This document shows positions 7,383 to 16,231 of a DNA stretch of 51,319 nucleotides, in pieces. Source of the stretch: Gammaproteobacteria bacterium. Its GTDB lineage: Bacteria; Pseudomonadota; Gammaproteobacteria; Pseudomonadales; Azotimanducaceae. The translations under genes and the position numbers were made by a program. Each line of letters starts with the position of its first letter. Position 1 is the first letter of the stretch. The DNA lies in contig JAPOYV010000042.1 in the NCBI GenBank assembly GCA_026706385.1, positions 1 through 51,319 of the forward strand, written 5' to 3'. The notes under the pieces are model-generated. The model was given only the letters and a program-made list of their open reading frames with translations, had not been told where the DNA came from and did no database searches.

Positions 7383-8882
7383 GTGGCCATTGTCGAAACG
7401 CCGCTGGGACAGGTCCGCGGAAACCAAGGCGCCGACTGCCTCGAGTTCTTAGGGCTCCGCTACGCCCGCGCCCCCGTCGGACCGCTGCGCTTCCAGCCAC
7501 CCGAACCGGTCCCGCCTTGGACCGAGCCCTACGATGCAACCGCCCTCGGTCCGTCGGCGCCGCAACCGCAGATGACGAGCGGCGACGCCGCCTTGCAGAT
7601 GCCGGTGGAGCCGACCGACGAGGACTGCCTCTTCCTCAACGTCTATACCCCCGGGACCGACGACGGCGCGCGGCCGGTGATGTTCTGGATCCACGGCGGC
7701 GGCTATGTCGCGGGTTCCGGGCGCGCCTATCACGGCGGCCGGCTGGCCCACGACCACGACGTCGTCGTGGTCACCATCAACTACCGCATGGGCGCCCTTG
7801 GCTTTATGCACGTCGGGCATCTCGACCCGGCGCTCGGCGAGTCCGTCAACAACGGCATCCTCGACCAGATCGCGGCCCTCGAGTGGACCCGGGACAACAT
7901 CCGCGCGTTCGGCGGCGACCCGGACAACGTGATGATCTTCGGCGAGTCCGCCGGGGGTACGTCGACGGCGATGCTGCTCGGCTGTCCACGCGCCGAGGGC
8001 TTGTTCCACAAGGCCTGCGTGCACAGTCCGCATGTCGACCTGATTCCCGTTGGCGACGGCCACATCGCGTTCACCAACCGGTGCATCGAGCGCTTGGGCG
8101 GCGATCCGGAGAGCAATGGCCTGGCGACGCTCATGGGCGCGAGCACCGACGAACTCGTCGCGCTATCCGACCCGGATCCAAGTGTCGTCCCGCAACCCAA
8201 CCTGGCTTTCCGTCGCGCCGACAACGTGTCCTTCTCCCCCGCCATCGACGGAACACTGATTCCGCGGCCCATCGCCGATACCGTCCGCCAACGCGGCGCG
8301 GCCAACGTCCCGTTCCTCGGCGGCGGTTGCCGCCACGAGGGCACGCTGTTCGCCGCCATCGTCGGCGGCGAGTGCTCCGAGGACGAGGCGCGGGCCCTGT
8401 TCGATCGCGAAGGCGTCGCCGGTGGTCGCGCCATGGCCGTCTACGAGGAGTTCGCCCCTGGCTCCTCACCACGCGAGAAGCTGGTCTACGCTCTGACCGA
8501 CACCATGTTCCGCAACTCCATGGTGCGCATCCTGGATGCCGCCGCCGAGTCGGGCGCGACGTGCTGGTCGTGGATGTGCACCTACGAGAGCGACGCCTTC
8601 GGCGGCGCCTTACGCGCCACCCACGCCATCGAGCTGCCGTTCTTTTGGGAGTTCGCGGCGGCCGGGCTGCGCGCCTTCGCGGGCTCCAAGGCCCCGGACG
8701 ACTTAGGCCCCGCGATGCGCGCGTACTGGGCGAACTTCGCCCGCACGGGCACGCCGTTCGCCGAGGGCGAGCCGGACTGGCCGGTCTACACCGTGCCGGA
8801 ACGGCCCGTGCTGGCGCTCGATGCCGAGCGGCGCATCGCGTACGACCTCGATGCGGAGGTCCGGCGGTTCTGGTTCGCGTAG
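7383..8882 (+). CDS. Type B carboxylesterase/lipase
   Basis: This 499-residue alpha/beta hydrolase starts at a GTG preceded by AAGGAAGAG. It has the type B signatures: EDCLFLNVYTP at 80-90, the oxyanion loop HGGGY (about 104-108) and the nucleophile elbow FGESAGG with S189. A histidine in the THAIELPFFWEF region is the likely catalytic one. Length is normal for the family. No signal peptide is seen, so it should be cytoplasmic and hydrolyse carboxylic esters of undetermined structure. It follows the CMD-family gene closely. Its last 97 bases overlap the convergent monooxygenase gene. Confidence 0.9.
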   Translation: MAIVETPLGQVRGNQGADCLEFLGLRYARAPVGPLRFQPPEPVPPWTEPYDATALGPSAPQPQMTSGDAALQMPVEPTDEDCLFLNVYTPGTDDGARPVMFWIHGGGYVAGSGRAYHGGRLAHDHDVVVVTINYRMGALGFMHVGHLDPALGESVNNGILDQIAALEWTRDNIRAFGGDPDNVMIFGESAGGTSTAMLLGCPRAEGLFHKACVHSPHVDLIPVGDGHIAFTNRCIERLGGDPESNGLATLMGASTDELVALSDPDPSVVPQPNLAFRRADNVSFSPAIDGTLIPRPIADTVRQRGAANVPFLGGGCRHEGTLFAAIVGGECSEDEARALFDREGVAGGRAMAVYEEFAPGSSPREKLVYALTDTMFRNSMVRILDAAAESGATCWSWMCTYESDAFGGALRATHAIELPFFWEFAAAGLRAFAGSKAPDDLGPAMRAYWANFARTGTPFAEGEPDWPVYTVPERPVLALDAERRIAYDLDAEVRRFWFA

Positions 8883-10348
8883 TCCGACGCGCCGAGCGGA
8901 TTGTCGAAACTGAGCACGCCGTCCTCGAGCGGCTCGCTGGCAATGGACTTGCGCTCCCGAGCGTAATCCTGCGGGTTGATCCACGGCGGCCGGTCGCCCT
9001 GTTTCGGGAGACGATCCAAGGCGCGTCGGAAGTAGCCCGGCGAGAAGTCGTGGACCCAAGGGAGAGCTGGCATGTCCCCGTCCTCCGGACGCAGCCGCGG
9101 CGTGCATTGCCGCACGCCCACCGCGTCCATCCGCTTGAGGAGCCGGCACACGTAATGGGCGATCAGATCGGCCCGCAGGGTCCACGAGGCGTTGATGTAG
9201 CCGAAGGTCTGCACGAGATTCGGAACGCCCGAGAGCATCATGCCCTTGTAGGTGTAGCAATCCGCGGGGTCGACGGCCTTCCCGTCGACGTCGAGGCGCA
9301 CGCCGCTCAAGCTCTCGAGTTCGAGGCCCGTGGCCGTCACCACGGCGTCAGCCGGGACCTCGTGGCCGGACGCGAGGCGCACGCCAGCCGTGGTGAAGCA
9401 CTCGATTTGGTCAGTCACCATGGTCAGCGCGCCCGAACGGATCGCGCGGAACAGGTCGGCATTCGGCACTAGGCATAGGCGTTGGTCCCAGGGCGCATAC
9501 GACGGCGTGAAGTGACGGACGGTGTCCTCCATGCCGAGCTGCCGGCATACGCGTTTGAGCAGGAACTTCCTGACCCGTTGCGGTCGCCGCCGCGCCCAAC
9601 GGTAGAACAGGCTCTGCAGGGCGATGTTCCGGCGGCGCGTCAGCGCATGGGCCCACATGCCGGGCAACCAGCGCCGCAAGGCTTCGGTCAACGGATCCGG
9701 GTCCGGCGCCGAGACCACGTAGGTCGGTGAGCGTTGCACGATCGTCACCCGCGCGCCCCGCTGGACGAGGGCCGGGGCGAGGGTCATCGCCGTCGCACCG
9801 CTGCCGATGACCACGACCTGCTTGTCCGTGCAGTCCAGTCCCTCGGGCCAATGCTGCGGATGCACGATGTCGCCGGCGAAGTCGGCCATGCCGGGGAAGT
9901 CGGGCTGGTAGCCCCGGTCGTAGCGGTAGTAGCCGCCGCACAGGTGCAGGAAGCCGGCCGTCAGCCGCGTCGGGCCGTCTGCGGATTCAACGTCGAGCGT
10001 CCAACGTGCCGTCGGCGTATCCCAACTTGCGCCGAGGGCCCGATGACCGAACCGGATGTGTCGCTCGATGTCGTATTCGCGGACCGTGTCGCCGAGGTAG
10101 TCGCGGATCGCTTCGCCTTCCGCGATGGCCTTCGCGCCCCGCCAAGGCTTGAAGTCGAAGGCCAGGGTGTACATGTCGCTGTCGGAGCGGACACCGGGGT
10201 AGCGGAACAGGTCCCACGTTCCACCGATCGCCTGGCGGGCCTCGAGCAGAAGAAACGACTTGTCGGGGCACTCCCGGCTCAGGTGGCAGGCGGCGCCGAT
10301 GCCGGACAGCCCGGCACCGACGATGATCACATCGAAGTGATCGCTCAC
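8786..10348 (-). CDS. Flavin-containing (Baeyer-Villiger type) monooxygenase
   Basis: The 520-residue protein opens with an FAD-binding GAGLSG (11-16), then has the Baeyer-Villiger fingerprint F-x-G-x3-H-x3-W as F157AGDIVHPQHW167, and a second Rossmann motif GSGATA (182-187) for NADPH. Such enzymes insert oxygen next to ketones or oxygenate N and S compounds. The start is GTG, two bases from the TGA stop of the upstream TauD gene, so translation is probably coupled. The final ~30 residues are arginine- and serine-rich, unlike the family, and are encoded opposite the end of the carboxylesterase; the original stop may have been lost and the tail may be non-functional. Confidence 0.87.
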   Translation of the reverse strand: MSDHFDVIIVGAGLSGIGAACHLSRECPDKSFLLLEARQAIGGTWDLFRYPGVRSDSDMYTLAFDFKPWRGAKAIAEGEAIRDYLGDTVREYDIERHIRFGHRALGASWDTPTARWTLDVESADGPTRLTAGFLHLCGGYYRYDRGYQPDFPGMADFAGDIVHPQHWPEGLDCTDKQVVVIGSGATAMTLAPALVQRGARVTIVQRSPTYVVSAPDPDPLTEALRRWLPGMWAHALTRRRNIALQSLFYRWARRRPQRVRKFLLKRVCRQLGMEDTVRHFTPSYAPWDQRLCLVPNADLFRAIRSGALTMVTDQIECFTTAGVRLASGHEVPADAVVTATGLELESLSGVRLDVDGKAVDPADCYTYKGMMLSGVPNLVQTFGYINASWTLRADLIAHYVCRLLKRMDAVGVRQCTPRLRPEDGDMPALPWVHDFSPGYFRRALDRLPKQGDRPPWINPQDYARERKSIASEPLEDGVLSFDNPLGASDYANQNRRTSASRSYAMRRSASSASTGRSGTV

Positions 10349-10349
10349 A

Positions 10350-11186
10350 TCAGGCTTCGTATGCGGCGAGGGGCCCGCCGTCCACCGTCACCCGGTGCAT
10401 CAACCGGCGCTCGCCCGGATAGTCGTTCAGCGCGTAGTGCCAGGTGGCCCGGTTGTCCCAGAACGCCGCGCTGCCGACCTCCCAATGGAATCGGCACGTG
10501 TGCTCCGGGCGGGCCGCGACCCGGTACAGGTAGTCCAGCAAGGGGCGCGACTCCAGGTCCGTCCAGCCGTCGATGCGCACGGTGAATCCCGGGTTGACGT
10601 ACAGCGCAGGACGACCCGAGCGCGGGTGCCGGATCACCATGGGGTGGACGGCATCCTGCGTCGCGGCTTCCGCGTTGTGGTAGCGGTCGTCCTTGCGCCC
10701 CGCGTGGTAGCCGGTCCGGCCGAATACGTGGCGGCTCGAGTGCACGGCACGCAGCCCTTCAAGCGTGCGCCTAAGCCCAGGCGACAGGGCGTCGTAGGCG
10801 TTGTACATGTTGGCGAACATCGTGTCCCCGCCCCGGCTTGGAACCTCCAGGGCGTATAGCAACGAGCCGAGCGCGGGCGCATCGTCGTAGGAATGGTCGG
10901 TGTGCCAGCCGCCGCCGACGTTGGTCTCGTGCTGCGGTTCCTTGAGCACCATCGCGACGCTCGGCTGCGCTGGCACGGGCGTGAAGAAGCGGTTGACGTT
11001 GATCGCACCGAACCGGCGGGCCGCAGCCAACTGGCCGTCCGGCGTCAGCTCCTGGTCGCGGAAGAACACCACGCCATGCTCCGCCTGTGCCGTGGCCACG
11101 GCATCCACCTCGGCATCGGAAAGCGCGTTGAGGTCGACGTCGACCACCAAAGCACCGCAACCGCCGTTGACCGGTTCGACTTTCAC
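10350..11186 (-). CDS. TauD/TfdA family Fe(II)/2-oxoglutarate dioxygenase
   Basis: From a GTG at 11186 the protein has 278 residues and begins VKVEPVNGGCGALV, as family members do (a short strand followed by GA-x-V). The iron ligands are H95 and D97 in GWHTDHSYDD and H250 in FWDNRATWHYA. The GDTMFANMYNAYDAL and HPRSGRPALYVNP stretches are typical of taurine/2,4-D-type dioxygenases, but the real substrate cannot be given. Upstream in-frame TTG/GTG codons would add about 15 residues outside the conserved start. It is the first gene of a two-gene operon with the monooxygenase and diverges from the PMI-like gene. Confidence 0.88.
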   Translation of the reverse strand: MKVEPVNGGCGALVVDVDLNALSDAEVDAVATAQAEHGVVFFRDQELTPDGQLAAARRFGAINVNRFFTPVPAQPSVAMVLKEPQHETNVGGGWHTDHSYDDAPALGSLLYALEVPSRGGDTMFANMYNAYDALSPGLRRTLEGLRAVHSSRHVFGRTGYHAGRKDDRYHNAEAATQDAVHPMVIRHPRSGRPALYVNPGFTVRIDGWTDLESRPLLDYLYRVAARPEHTCRFHWEVGSAAFWDNRATWHYALNDYPGERRLMHRVTVDGGPLAAYEA

Positions 11187-11244
11187 CTTGACACCCCTGC
11201 CGTAACTGCGTGGCGAACAAGGATGCCACAACGCTGGCGCCGAC

Positions 11245-11250
11245 TATAAT
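11245..11250 (+). promoter_or_regulatory. Consensus -10 box upstream of the PMI-like gene
   Basis: A perfect TATAAT lies 30 bp before the ATG of the PMI-like gene, in the 93-bp divergent region shared with the TauD gene. No good -35 hexamer is found at the usual spacing (GATGCC is there), so it may need an activator or be fortuitous. Confidence 0.35.
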
Positions 11251-11279
11251 CCGGCGCAACGCCAACCACCCGCTTGTCC

Positions 11280-12140
11280 ATGCCCACTCCGCCCGCGCTG
11301 TTAGAGCCGGTGACCGTACGCAAACCCTGGGGTCGGGAGGTCTGGTATAGCGGGGTCGAGGAACGTGGCGAGAGCCGCGTCCACCACGGCGGCGAGCGCA
11401 TTCCGCTCAGCCGTTTCCTGGCGACGCAAGGCCGCGGCAGGCCGGTCACTCTCTTGAAGACCCTGCATCCCGACGCGGGCAACCTCTACGTGGAAGTGCA
11501 CGAGCGCAAGCACGAGGTGTACATCGTCGACACGGTGGATGCGGAGCGGTGGCCCGACGCTGGTCGGATGCTGCTTGGCGCGAGCATCGAGCGCAGCGGC
11601 TTGGACGAGGTGGCCTTCCGCGAACACCTGCTGGCCAAGGCCCTCGCTGCCGAGGCGTCCTGCCGAGTCGATGGCGTGGCCGCCTTGATGCGGGCGGTGC
11701 CGCTCCAGGTCGGCGACGCCGTGGCCATCGCGCCCCGCGTCCCGCACAGCCTGCTGCGCGGTGTCAACGTCGTCGAGTTCCAAACGCCGGTATTCGAGCG
11801 CAAGATTCTCGCGGCCAGCCAACGCGTCGCCACACAGACCGGCTGGGACAGCGCCGAGGCCGTGGACCTGATCGACCTCAAGGCCAAGCCGCGCGTGACG
11901 TCCCCCAACGGCGAAGCGACGCAAACGCTCGGCTCGAGCGACACGTTCACCGTCACGCGGCACCGGCTCGCTGCCGGAGCGACGCTTTCCGTGGCGCCCT
12001 GGTCGGTCGGCTGGGTCGTGGACGGCGAACTGCGCCACGACGCTGTCGCATTCGGCACACGCAGCGCCTGGATCACACCCGAGGCCGCCGAACTGTGCGC
12101 GGATGGCGCCTGCGAGACGTTGGTTGCCCACGAGCGCTGA
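11280..12140 (+). CDS. Class I mannose-6-phosphate isomerase-like cupin protein
   Basis: The 286-residue protein begins with VRKPWGREVWYSG, the K-P-W-G motif of class I phosphomannose isomerase-like proteins. It continues with a metal-binding cupin section (LLKTLHPDAGNLYVEVHERK) and a second half (VGDAVAIAPRVPHSLLRGVNVVEFQTP) containing the PHSL histidine. It is shorter than true ManA (about 390) and may be a sugar-phosphate isomerase of other specificity or a binding protein. The ATG at 11280 is chosen; a TTG two codons earlier is possible. It is followed 52 nt later by an MBL hydrolase on the same strand. Confidence 0.72.
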   Translation: MPTPPALLEPVTVRKPWGREVWYSGVEERGESRVHHGGERIPLSRFLATQGRGRPVTLLKTLHPDAGNLYVEVHERKHEVYIVDTVDAERWPDAGRMLLGASIERSGLDEVAFREHLLAKALAAEASCRVDGVAALMRAVPLQVGDAVAIAPRVPHSLLRGVNVVEFQTPVFERKILAASQRVATQTGWDSAEAVDLIDLKAKPRVTSPNGEATQTLGSSDTFTVTRHRLAAGATLSVAPWSVGWVVDGELRHDAVAFGTRSAWITPEAAELCADGACETLVAHER

Positions 12141-12192
12141 TCGTTCACAACCGTTCGTGTTCAAATAGCGCAACGCGCCCGCGGGAGCCGTC

Positions 12193-12879
12193 ATGGCAAT
12201 GGACAACGAACTGATCGTCGAGCAGATCCAGATCGGTCCCATGCTCAATTTCACCTACCTGGTCGGGTCCCGCTCCACCCGCGAGGTGGTCGTCGTCGAC
12301 CCGGCCTGGGACATCGATGGGCTCCTGAACCACATCGCCGAACGGGACTACACGCTGACCGCCGCGCTGGCCACGCACTACCACCCCGACCACATCGGCG
12401 GTGGCATGGGCAGCCGCAACATCGCCGGTGTCACGGAACTCCTCGAGCGCAACCCCGTCAAGGTCTACGCGCACCGGGACGAGGCCGACGGCGTGCGCAA
12501 GGTCACGACAATCTCCGAGTCGGACATGGTCAAGGTCGACTCGGGCGACACCCTAAGCGTCGGCCCGATCGAGATCGAGTTCCTGCACACCCCGGGGCAC
12601 ACGCCCGGGTCGCAGTGCTTCCGGATCAAGAACACCCTGGTCTCGGGCGATACGCTGTTCGTCGACGGCTGCGGCCGGGTCGACCTGCCCGGCTCGGACA
12701 CCGAGCAGATGTACCACAGCCTGCAGAAGCTCAAGGCGCTTCCCGACGACACGCTGCTGCTCCCCGGACACAACTACAGCGCGGTACCGAATGCCACGAT
12801 GGGCGAGACCAAGCGCATGAACGCCTACCTCGCGGTCAAGGACCTCCCGACCTGGAAGCAGGTGATGGGCGGCGCGTAA
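12193..12879 (+). CDS. Metallo-beta-lactamase fold hydrolase (glyoxalase II-like)
   Basis: The 228-residue protein has a complete binuclear metal site: THYHPDH (H62, H64, D66, H67), HTPGHTPGS, SGDTLFVDGCGR and LLPGHNY. This order and spacing match hydroxyacylglutathione hydrolase-like and persulfide-dioxygenase-like proteins. The protein is shorter than classical glyoxalase II and lacks its C-terminal glutathione-binding helices, so a thioesterase or persulfide role is possible. It should be cytoplasmic. It is followed 20 nt later by an enoyl-CoA hydratase, which suggests a role in acyl-thioester metabolism. Confidence 0.87.
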   Translation: MAMDNELIVEQIQIGPMLNFTYLVGSRSTREVVVVDPAWDIDGLLNHIAERDYTLTAALATHYHPDHIGGGMGSRNIAGVTELLERNPVKVYAHRDEADGVRKVTTISESDMVKVDSGDTLSVGPIEIEFLHTPGHTPGSQCFRIKNTLVSGDTLFVDGCGRVDLPGSDTEQMYHSLQKLKALPDDTLLLPGHNYSAVPNATMGETKRMNAYLAVKDLPTWKQVMGGA

Positions 12880-12899
12880 CACATTCACGAAGGAACAAC

Positions 12900-13745
12900 A
12901 TGGACACCGGCGAATTCAGAGGTTTCAACGTCACGCTACGCGATCCCGGCATCGCGTGGTTCCAGTTCTCGACGCCCGAGCGGCTGAACGGCATGACCGC
13001 CACCATCAAGCGCGACCTCGTCGAGGCGGTGACGCAAGCGCAGATGGACAACGGTGTGCGCGTACTGGTGTTCACCGGCTCGGGTCGCGCCTTCTGTGCC
13101 GGCGACGATCTCAAAGGCTACGGCGCCAAGATTCCCGGCGAAGCCCTGGTCCCGGAGATCAGTCACGGCCACGACAGCGGAATCGGCACCTACAACGGCC
13201 TGCGCACCATCTCGCAACGCGTCAACACGGCCATACGCGGGCTCGACAAGCTCACCATCGCGGCCATCAACGGGGTGGCCATCCAGACTGGGTTCTCGCT
13301 GGCGCTTTCCTGCGACTTCCGCATCGCCGCGCAGGGTGCGCGAATGGGCAGCGCCACGCTCCGCTTCGGGCTGCTCCCGGACGAGGGCGGGCAGTACCTG
13401 CTCGTGCAGTTGATGGGGGTGGCGCGGACCATGGACTTCCTGATGAAGAAGAAGATCGTCGAGGCCGACGAGGCACTCACCCTCGGCCTCGTCAACGAGG
13501 TCGTGGCTGCCGACCAACTCGAGGCGAGAGCCATGGAACTCGCCACGGAGTTCGCCAACGGGCCGCAGGTGTCCATGCGGCTCCTGAAGCGCTCGGTCTA
13601 CAACGCCGCCGAGATGAACTGGGAGCAAAGCCTGGACGAGATCGCCGCCAAGACGGGCATCTCGGATCACCATCCCGACGCCCGAGAAGGCGTGCGTGCC
13701 TTCCACGAGAAGCGACAGGCCAAGTTCAACGACTGGTTGGGCTAG
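12900..13745 (+). CDS. Enoyl-CoA hydratase/isomerase family protein
   Basis: The 281-residue crotonase-fold protein starts at an ATG with AAGGA eight bases upstream. It contains the acyl-CoA oxyanion-hole segments LVFTGSGRAFCAGDDLKGYG and AAINGVAIQTGFSLALSCDFRIAA, followed by ATLRFGLLPDEGGQYLL, where a glutamate occupies the position of a catalytic acid, and a typical C-terminal trimerisation helix (VSMRLLKRSVYNA). It is expected to hydrate or isomerise enoyl-CoA esters in the cytoplasm; chain length or ring specificity is unknown. It is the last gene of a plus-strand run (PMI-like, MBL, ECH) and converges on mdh. Confidence 0.9.
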   Translation: MDTGEFRGFNVTLRDPGIAWFQFSTPERLNGMTATIKRDLVEAVTQAQMDNGVRVLVFTGSGRAFCAGDDLKGYGAKIPGEALVPEISHGHDSGIGTYNGLRTISQRVNTAIRGLDKLTIAAINGVAIQTGFSLALSCDFRIAAQGARMGSATLRFGLLPDEGGQYLLVQLMGVARTMDFLMKKKIVEADEALTLGLVNEVVAADQLEARAMELATEFANGPQVSMRLLKRSVYNAAEMNWEQSLDEIAAKTGISDHHPDAREGVRAFHEKRQAKFNDWLG

Positions 13746-13761
13746 CCGAGGCGCGAACCCG

Positions 13762-14736
13762 TTATCCGAGAAGTCCGGCCACCTCGTCGCGCTCCTCGAC
13801 CAGTTCCGCCTCCGTGATGTCGAGCTTGCTGCGGCTGAAATCGTCGACGCTGAGGCCGTCGACGATGCGCCAGTCGCCGTTCGCGCACGTCACCGGGTAG
13901 GAGAAGATCAGACCCTCGGCGATGCCGTAGCGGCCGTCGGACACGACCCCCATGCTGACGATGCCCTCCGTGCCGCCGACCCAGTCGCGAACGTGGTCGA
14001 CCGCCGCGTTGGCCGCGGAGGCCGCGCTCGATGCGCCCCGGGCTTCGATGATCGCCGCGCCGCGTTTCTGAATCGTCGGCATGAACTCGTTCTCGACCCA
14101 GTCCATGTCGACCTGCTCGAGGGCCGGTCGTCCGCCGACCGTGGCGTGCGTCAGGTCCGGATACATGGTCGGGGAGTGATTGCCCCACACCGCGAGCCCC
14201 GCGATGTCAGCTACCGTAGCACCGGTCTTCGCAGCGAGCTGGCCGAGCGCGCGGTTGTGGTCGAGGCGCGTCATCGCCGTGAAGTTCCGCGGATCGAGAT
14301 CCGGCGCATTGCTCTGTGCGATCAGGCAGTTCGTGTTCGCCGGGTTTCCGACGACGAGCACTTTGACGTCGCGCGACGCGTGGTCGTTGAGGGCCTTGCC
14401 CTGCACCGAGAAGATCGCGGCGTTGGCTTCCAGCAGGTCGCTGCGCTCCATGCCCGCGGTCCGCGGCCTTGAGCCGACCAGGAGCGCCAGATCGGCGCCC
14501 TTGAACGCGACGTTCGGATCATCCGTCGGCACCATGCCACGCAACAGCGGAAATGCGCAGTCGTCGAGTTCCATGGTCACGCCGCGCAGCGCGTCCATCG
14601 CCGGCGGGATCTCCAGGAGTTGCAGGATGACCGGCTGATCCGGCCCCAGCATCGCCCCGGAGGCGATCCTGAACACCAGGGCGTAGCCGATCTGTCCGGC
14701 CGCACCGGTCACCGTGACGCGCACGGGTTCGGTCAT
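13762..14736 (-). CDS. mdh: Malate dehydrogenase
   Basis: The 324-residue protein is a close match to cytosolic-type NAD-dependent malate dehydrogenase: the Rossmann start [19 protein letters not shown], the substrate loop [15 protein letters not shown] with paired arginines, [26 protein letters not shown] and the catalytic histidine in [12 protein letters not shown]. It interconverts malate and oxaloacetate in the TCA cycle. The ATG at 14736 is preceded by GAGGA eight bases upstream. It is the last gene of a minus-strand run after a TauD protein and a Nudix hydrolase (38 nt gap). Confidence 0.95.
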   Translation of the reverse strand: MTEPVRVTVTGAAGQIGYALVFRIASGAMLGPDQPVILQLLEIPPAMDALRGVTMELDDCAFPLLRGMVPTDDPNVAFKGADLALLVGSRPRTAGMERSDLLEANAAIFSVQGKALNDHASRDVKVLVVGNPANTNCLIAQSNAPDLDPRNFTAMTRLDHNRALGQLAAKTGATVADIAGLAVWGNHSPTMYPDLTHATVGGRPALEQVDMDWVENEFMPTIQKRGAAIIEARGASSAASAANAAVDHVRDWVGGTEGIVSMGVVSDGRYGIAEGLIFSYPVTCANGDWRIVDGLSVDDFSRSKLDITEAELVEERDEVAGLLG

Positions 14737-14774
14737 GGGTAAGTCCTCATCCTGACAGCAAACGGCGGCGCATC

Positions 14775-15227
14775 TTACTCGAACTCGCGATACCAGACGC
14801 CGTTGCCGCGGCATTCGAGCGCCGCCTTCACGAAACGGGTCGTCGGTTCCGGCAGCGCATCGAGCGCCGCGAACGTCAGCGCGTCGCACTTGTCCGGTTC
14901 GCCAATCGACGGCGTGCCGGACCACCGCGTGGCCTCGAAGATGAAGTCCACGCCCCCGGCGTACGGCATCACCACCACCGGTTCGATCTGCTCGACGGTG
15001 ACGCAAGCCTCCTCGACGCACTCCCGGCGGGCGGCCTCCACGACACTCTCGCCCCTATCGCGATGGCCGCCCGGCAACGAGTACCAGCCGTCCATGAACC
15101 CGGTGTTGCTTCGCCGCAGCAGCAGCAGCCGATCGGCGTCGTCGAAGACCAGCGTCTGGACGATGATGACAAAGCGCGCCCTCTGGGCGCGTCCCGCCCT
15201 TTGGCCACGTTCGAGAACGCTTGGCAT
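14775..15227 (-). CDS. Nudix hydrolase
   Basis: The 150-residue protein has a full Nudix box (G-x5-E-x7-REUxEExGU form) in [20 protein letters not shown], preceded by [20 protein letters not shown]. Nudix enzymes cleave nucleoside diphosphates linked to another group; the substrate is not evident. I chose the ATG at 15227 because the fold starts shortly after; a TTG at 15266 would add 13 residues and overlap the stop of the upstream TauD gene. No clear Shine-Dalgarno supports either. It lies between a TauD gene and mdh on the same strand. Confidence 0.85.
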   Translation of the reverse strand: MPSVLERGQRAGRAQRARFVIIVQTLVFDDADRLLLLRRSNTGFMDGWYSLPGGHRDRGESVVEAARRECVEEACVTVEQIEPVVVMPYAGGVDFIFEATRWSGTPSIGEPDKCDALTFAALDALPEPTTRFVKAALECRGNGVWYREFE

Positions 15228-15255
15228 TCTCGAACCGTCATCGCGGACGTGCGAG

Positions 15256-16113
15256 TCAGGCGTCAACGCGAGTTCCCAACATCGGCGGGTAGCCGCGCAG
15301 GCTGATGCGGTGGATCAGCCGCGTGTCATCGGGGCCCGTCGCTTGGCCGATCGGCGAGGCGCTATGCATCGTGGTCGGGTTGTCCCACATCAGCAAGTCG
15401 TGGACGCGGTGCGCATGGGCCGCGATGAAGCGCTCCTGGAAGGCGTGGTCGCCCAGTTCCGTCAGGAGGTCCCTGGCCGCCTTGCGGTCCATGCCTCGGA
15501 CCCCCTGGCTCGTGCCGGTGACCGCGTACAAGGTCCTCTCGCCGGTGACCGGATGACTGCGAACCAGCGGGTGGTAGACCGTGCGGTAGTCCCAGCCCCT
15601 CGGCGGGATGGGCGTGTGGTCCTCGCGCCGCGCCGCGATGGAGACGCCGTGGCGGTGCTCGACCATGAGGTCGGCGATCTCGCGTTTGCTGGCATCCGGC
15701 AGCGCCCGGTACGCCGCCGCCATGTCGCAGAAGCGGGTCTCGCCACCGCGCTTCGGCGCCTGCAACGAGTACAGCATCGTCACGGAGGACAACTCCTCCC
15801 GGAACGACTGGTCGGTGTGCCAATGCGCCGCGCCCTTGCGGGTCGAGAGCGTGTCAGAGCCCATGTTGGTGATGCGCGCAATCTCCGGAAACTTTTCGTG
15901 CCCGCTGAGCCGGATCGGCTCCCCGACGCGCCGCGCGAATGCGACGAACTCGCGGGGGTCCAGCCCGCCGGTTTCGACGACGACGAACCGGTTCTGGTAG
16001 AGCGCGAGCAGAAGGTTCTTGAGCCCGGCGTCCGACAGCGCCGGCAGGTCGATGTCCCGGGCGAGAAGCCCAAAGTTGCCGTCGAGCGGCGCCAGCGTGA
16101 ACTCCGAACCCAT
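15256..16113 (-). CDS. TauD/TfdA family Fe(II)/2-oxoglutarate dioxygenase (second paralog)
   Basis: The 285-residue protein has the iron triad in AAHWHTDQSF (H99, D101) and in LLMWDNPTTMHSAS near the end, with RGGETRFCDMAAAYRAL and HPVTGERTLYAVTG as in taurine dioxygenase relatives. The late IHRISLRG arginine should bind 2-oxoglutarate. It is clearly a different paralog from the TauD protein at 10350-11186. Start at the ATG 16113; an ATG four codons earlier (16125) is equally usable and neither has a strong ribosome site. It opens the minus-strand run with the Nudix hydrolase and mdh, and diverges from the GNAT gene. Confidence 0.87.
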   Translation of the reverse strand: MGSEFTLAPLDGNFGLLARDIDLPALSDAGLKNLLLALYQNRFVVVETGGLDPREFVAFARRVGEPIRLSGHEKFPEIARITNMGSDTLSTRKGAAHWHTDQSFREELSSVTMLYSLQAPKRGGETRFCDMAAAYRALPDASKREIADLMVEHRHGVSIAARREDHTPIPPRGWDYRTVYHPLVRSHPVTGERTLYAVTGTSQGVRGMDRKAARDLLTELGDHAFQERFIAAHAHRVHDLLMWDNPTTMHSASPIGQATGPDDTRLIHRISLRGYPPMLGTRVDA

Positions 16114-16231
16114 GGCATCGAGCATACCGCAGTCGCAGTGGAACAACGTGTCGACACGGTTGGAAACAGGTTCGAAGGAATCCGCAATGCGGCGTTCACG
16201 GAGCCTGTGGCACACTCTGCCGCCCTTCGAG

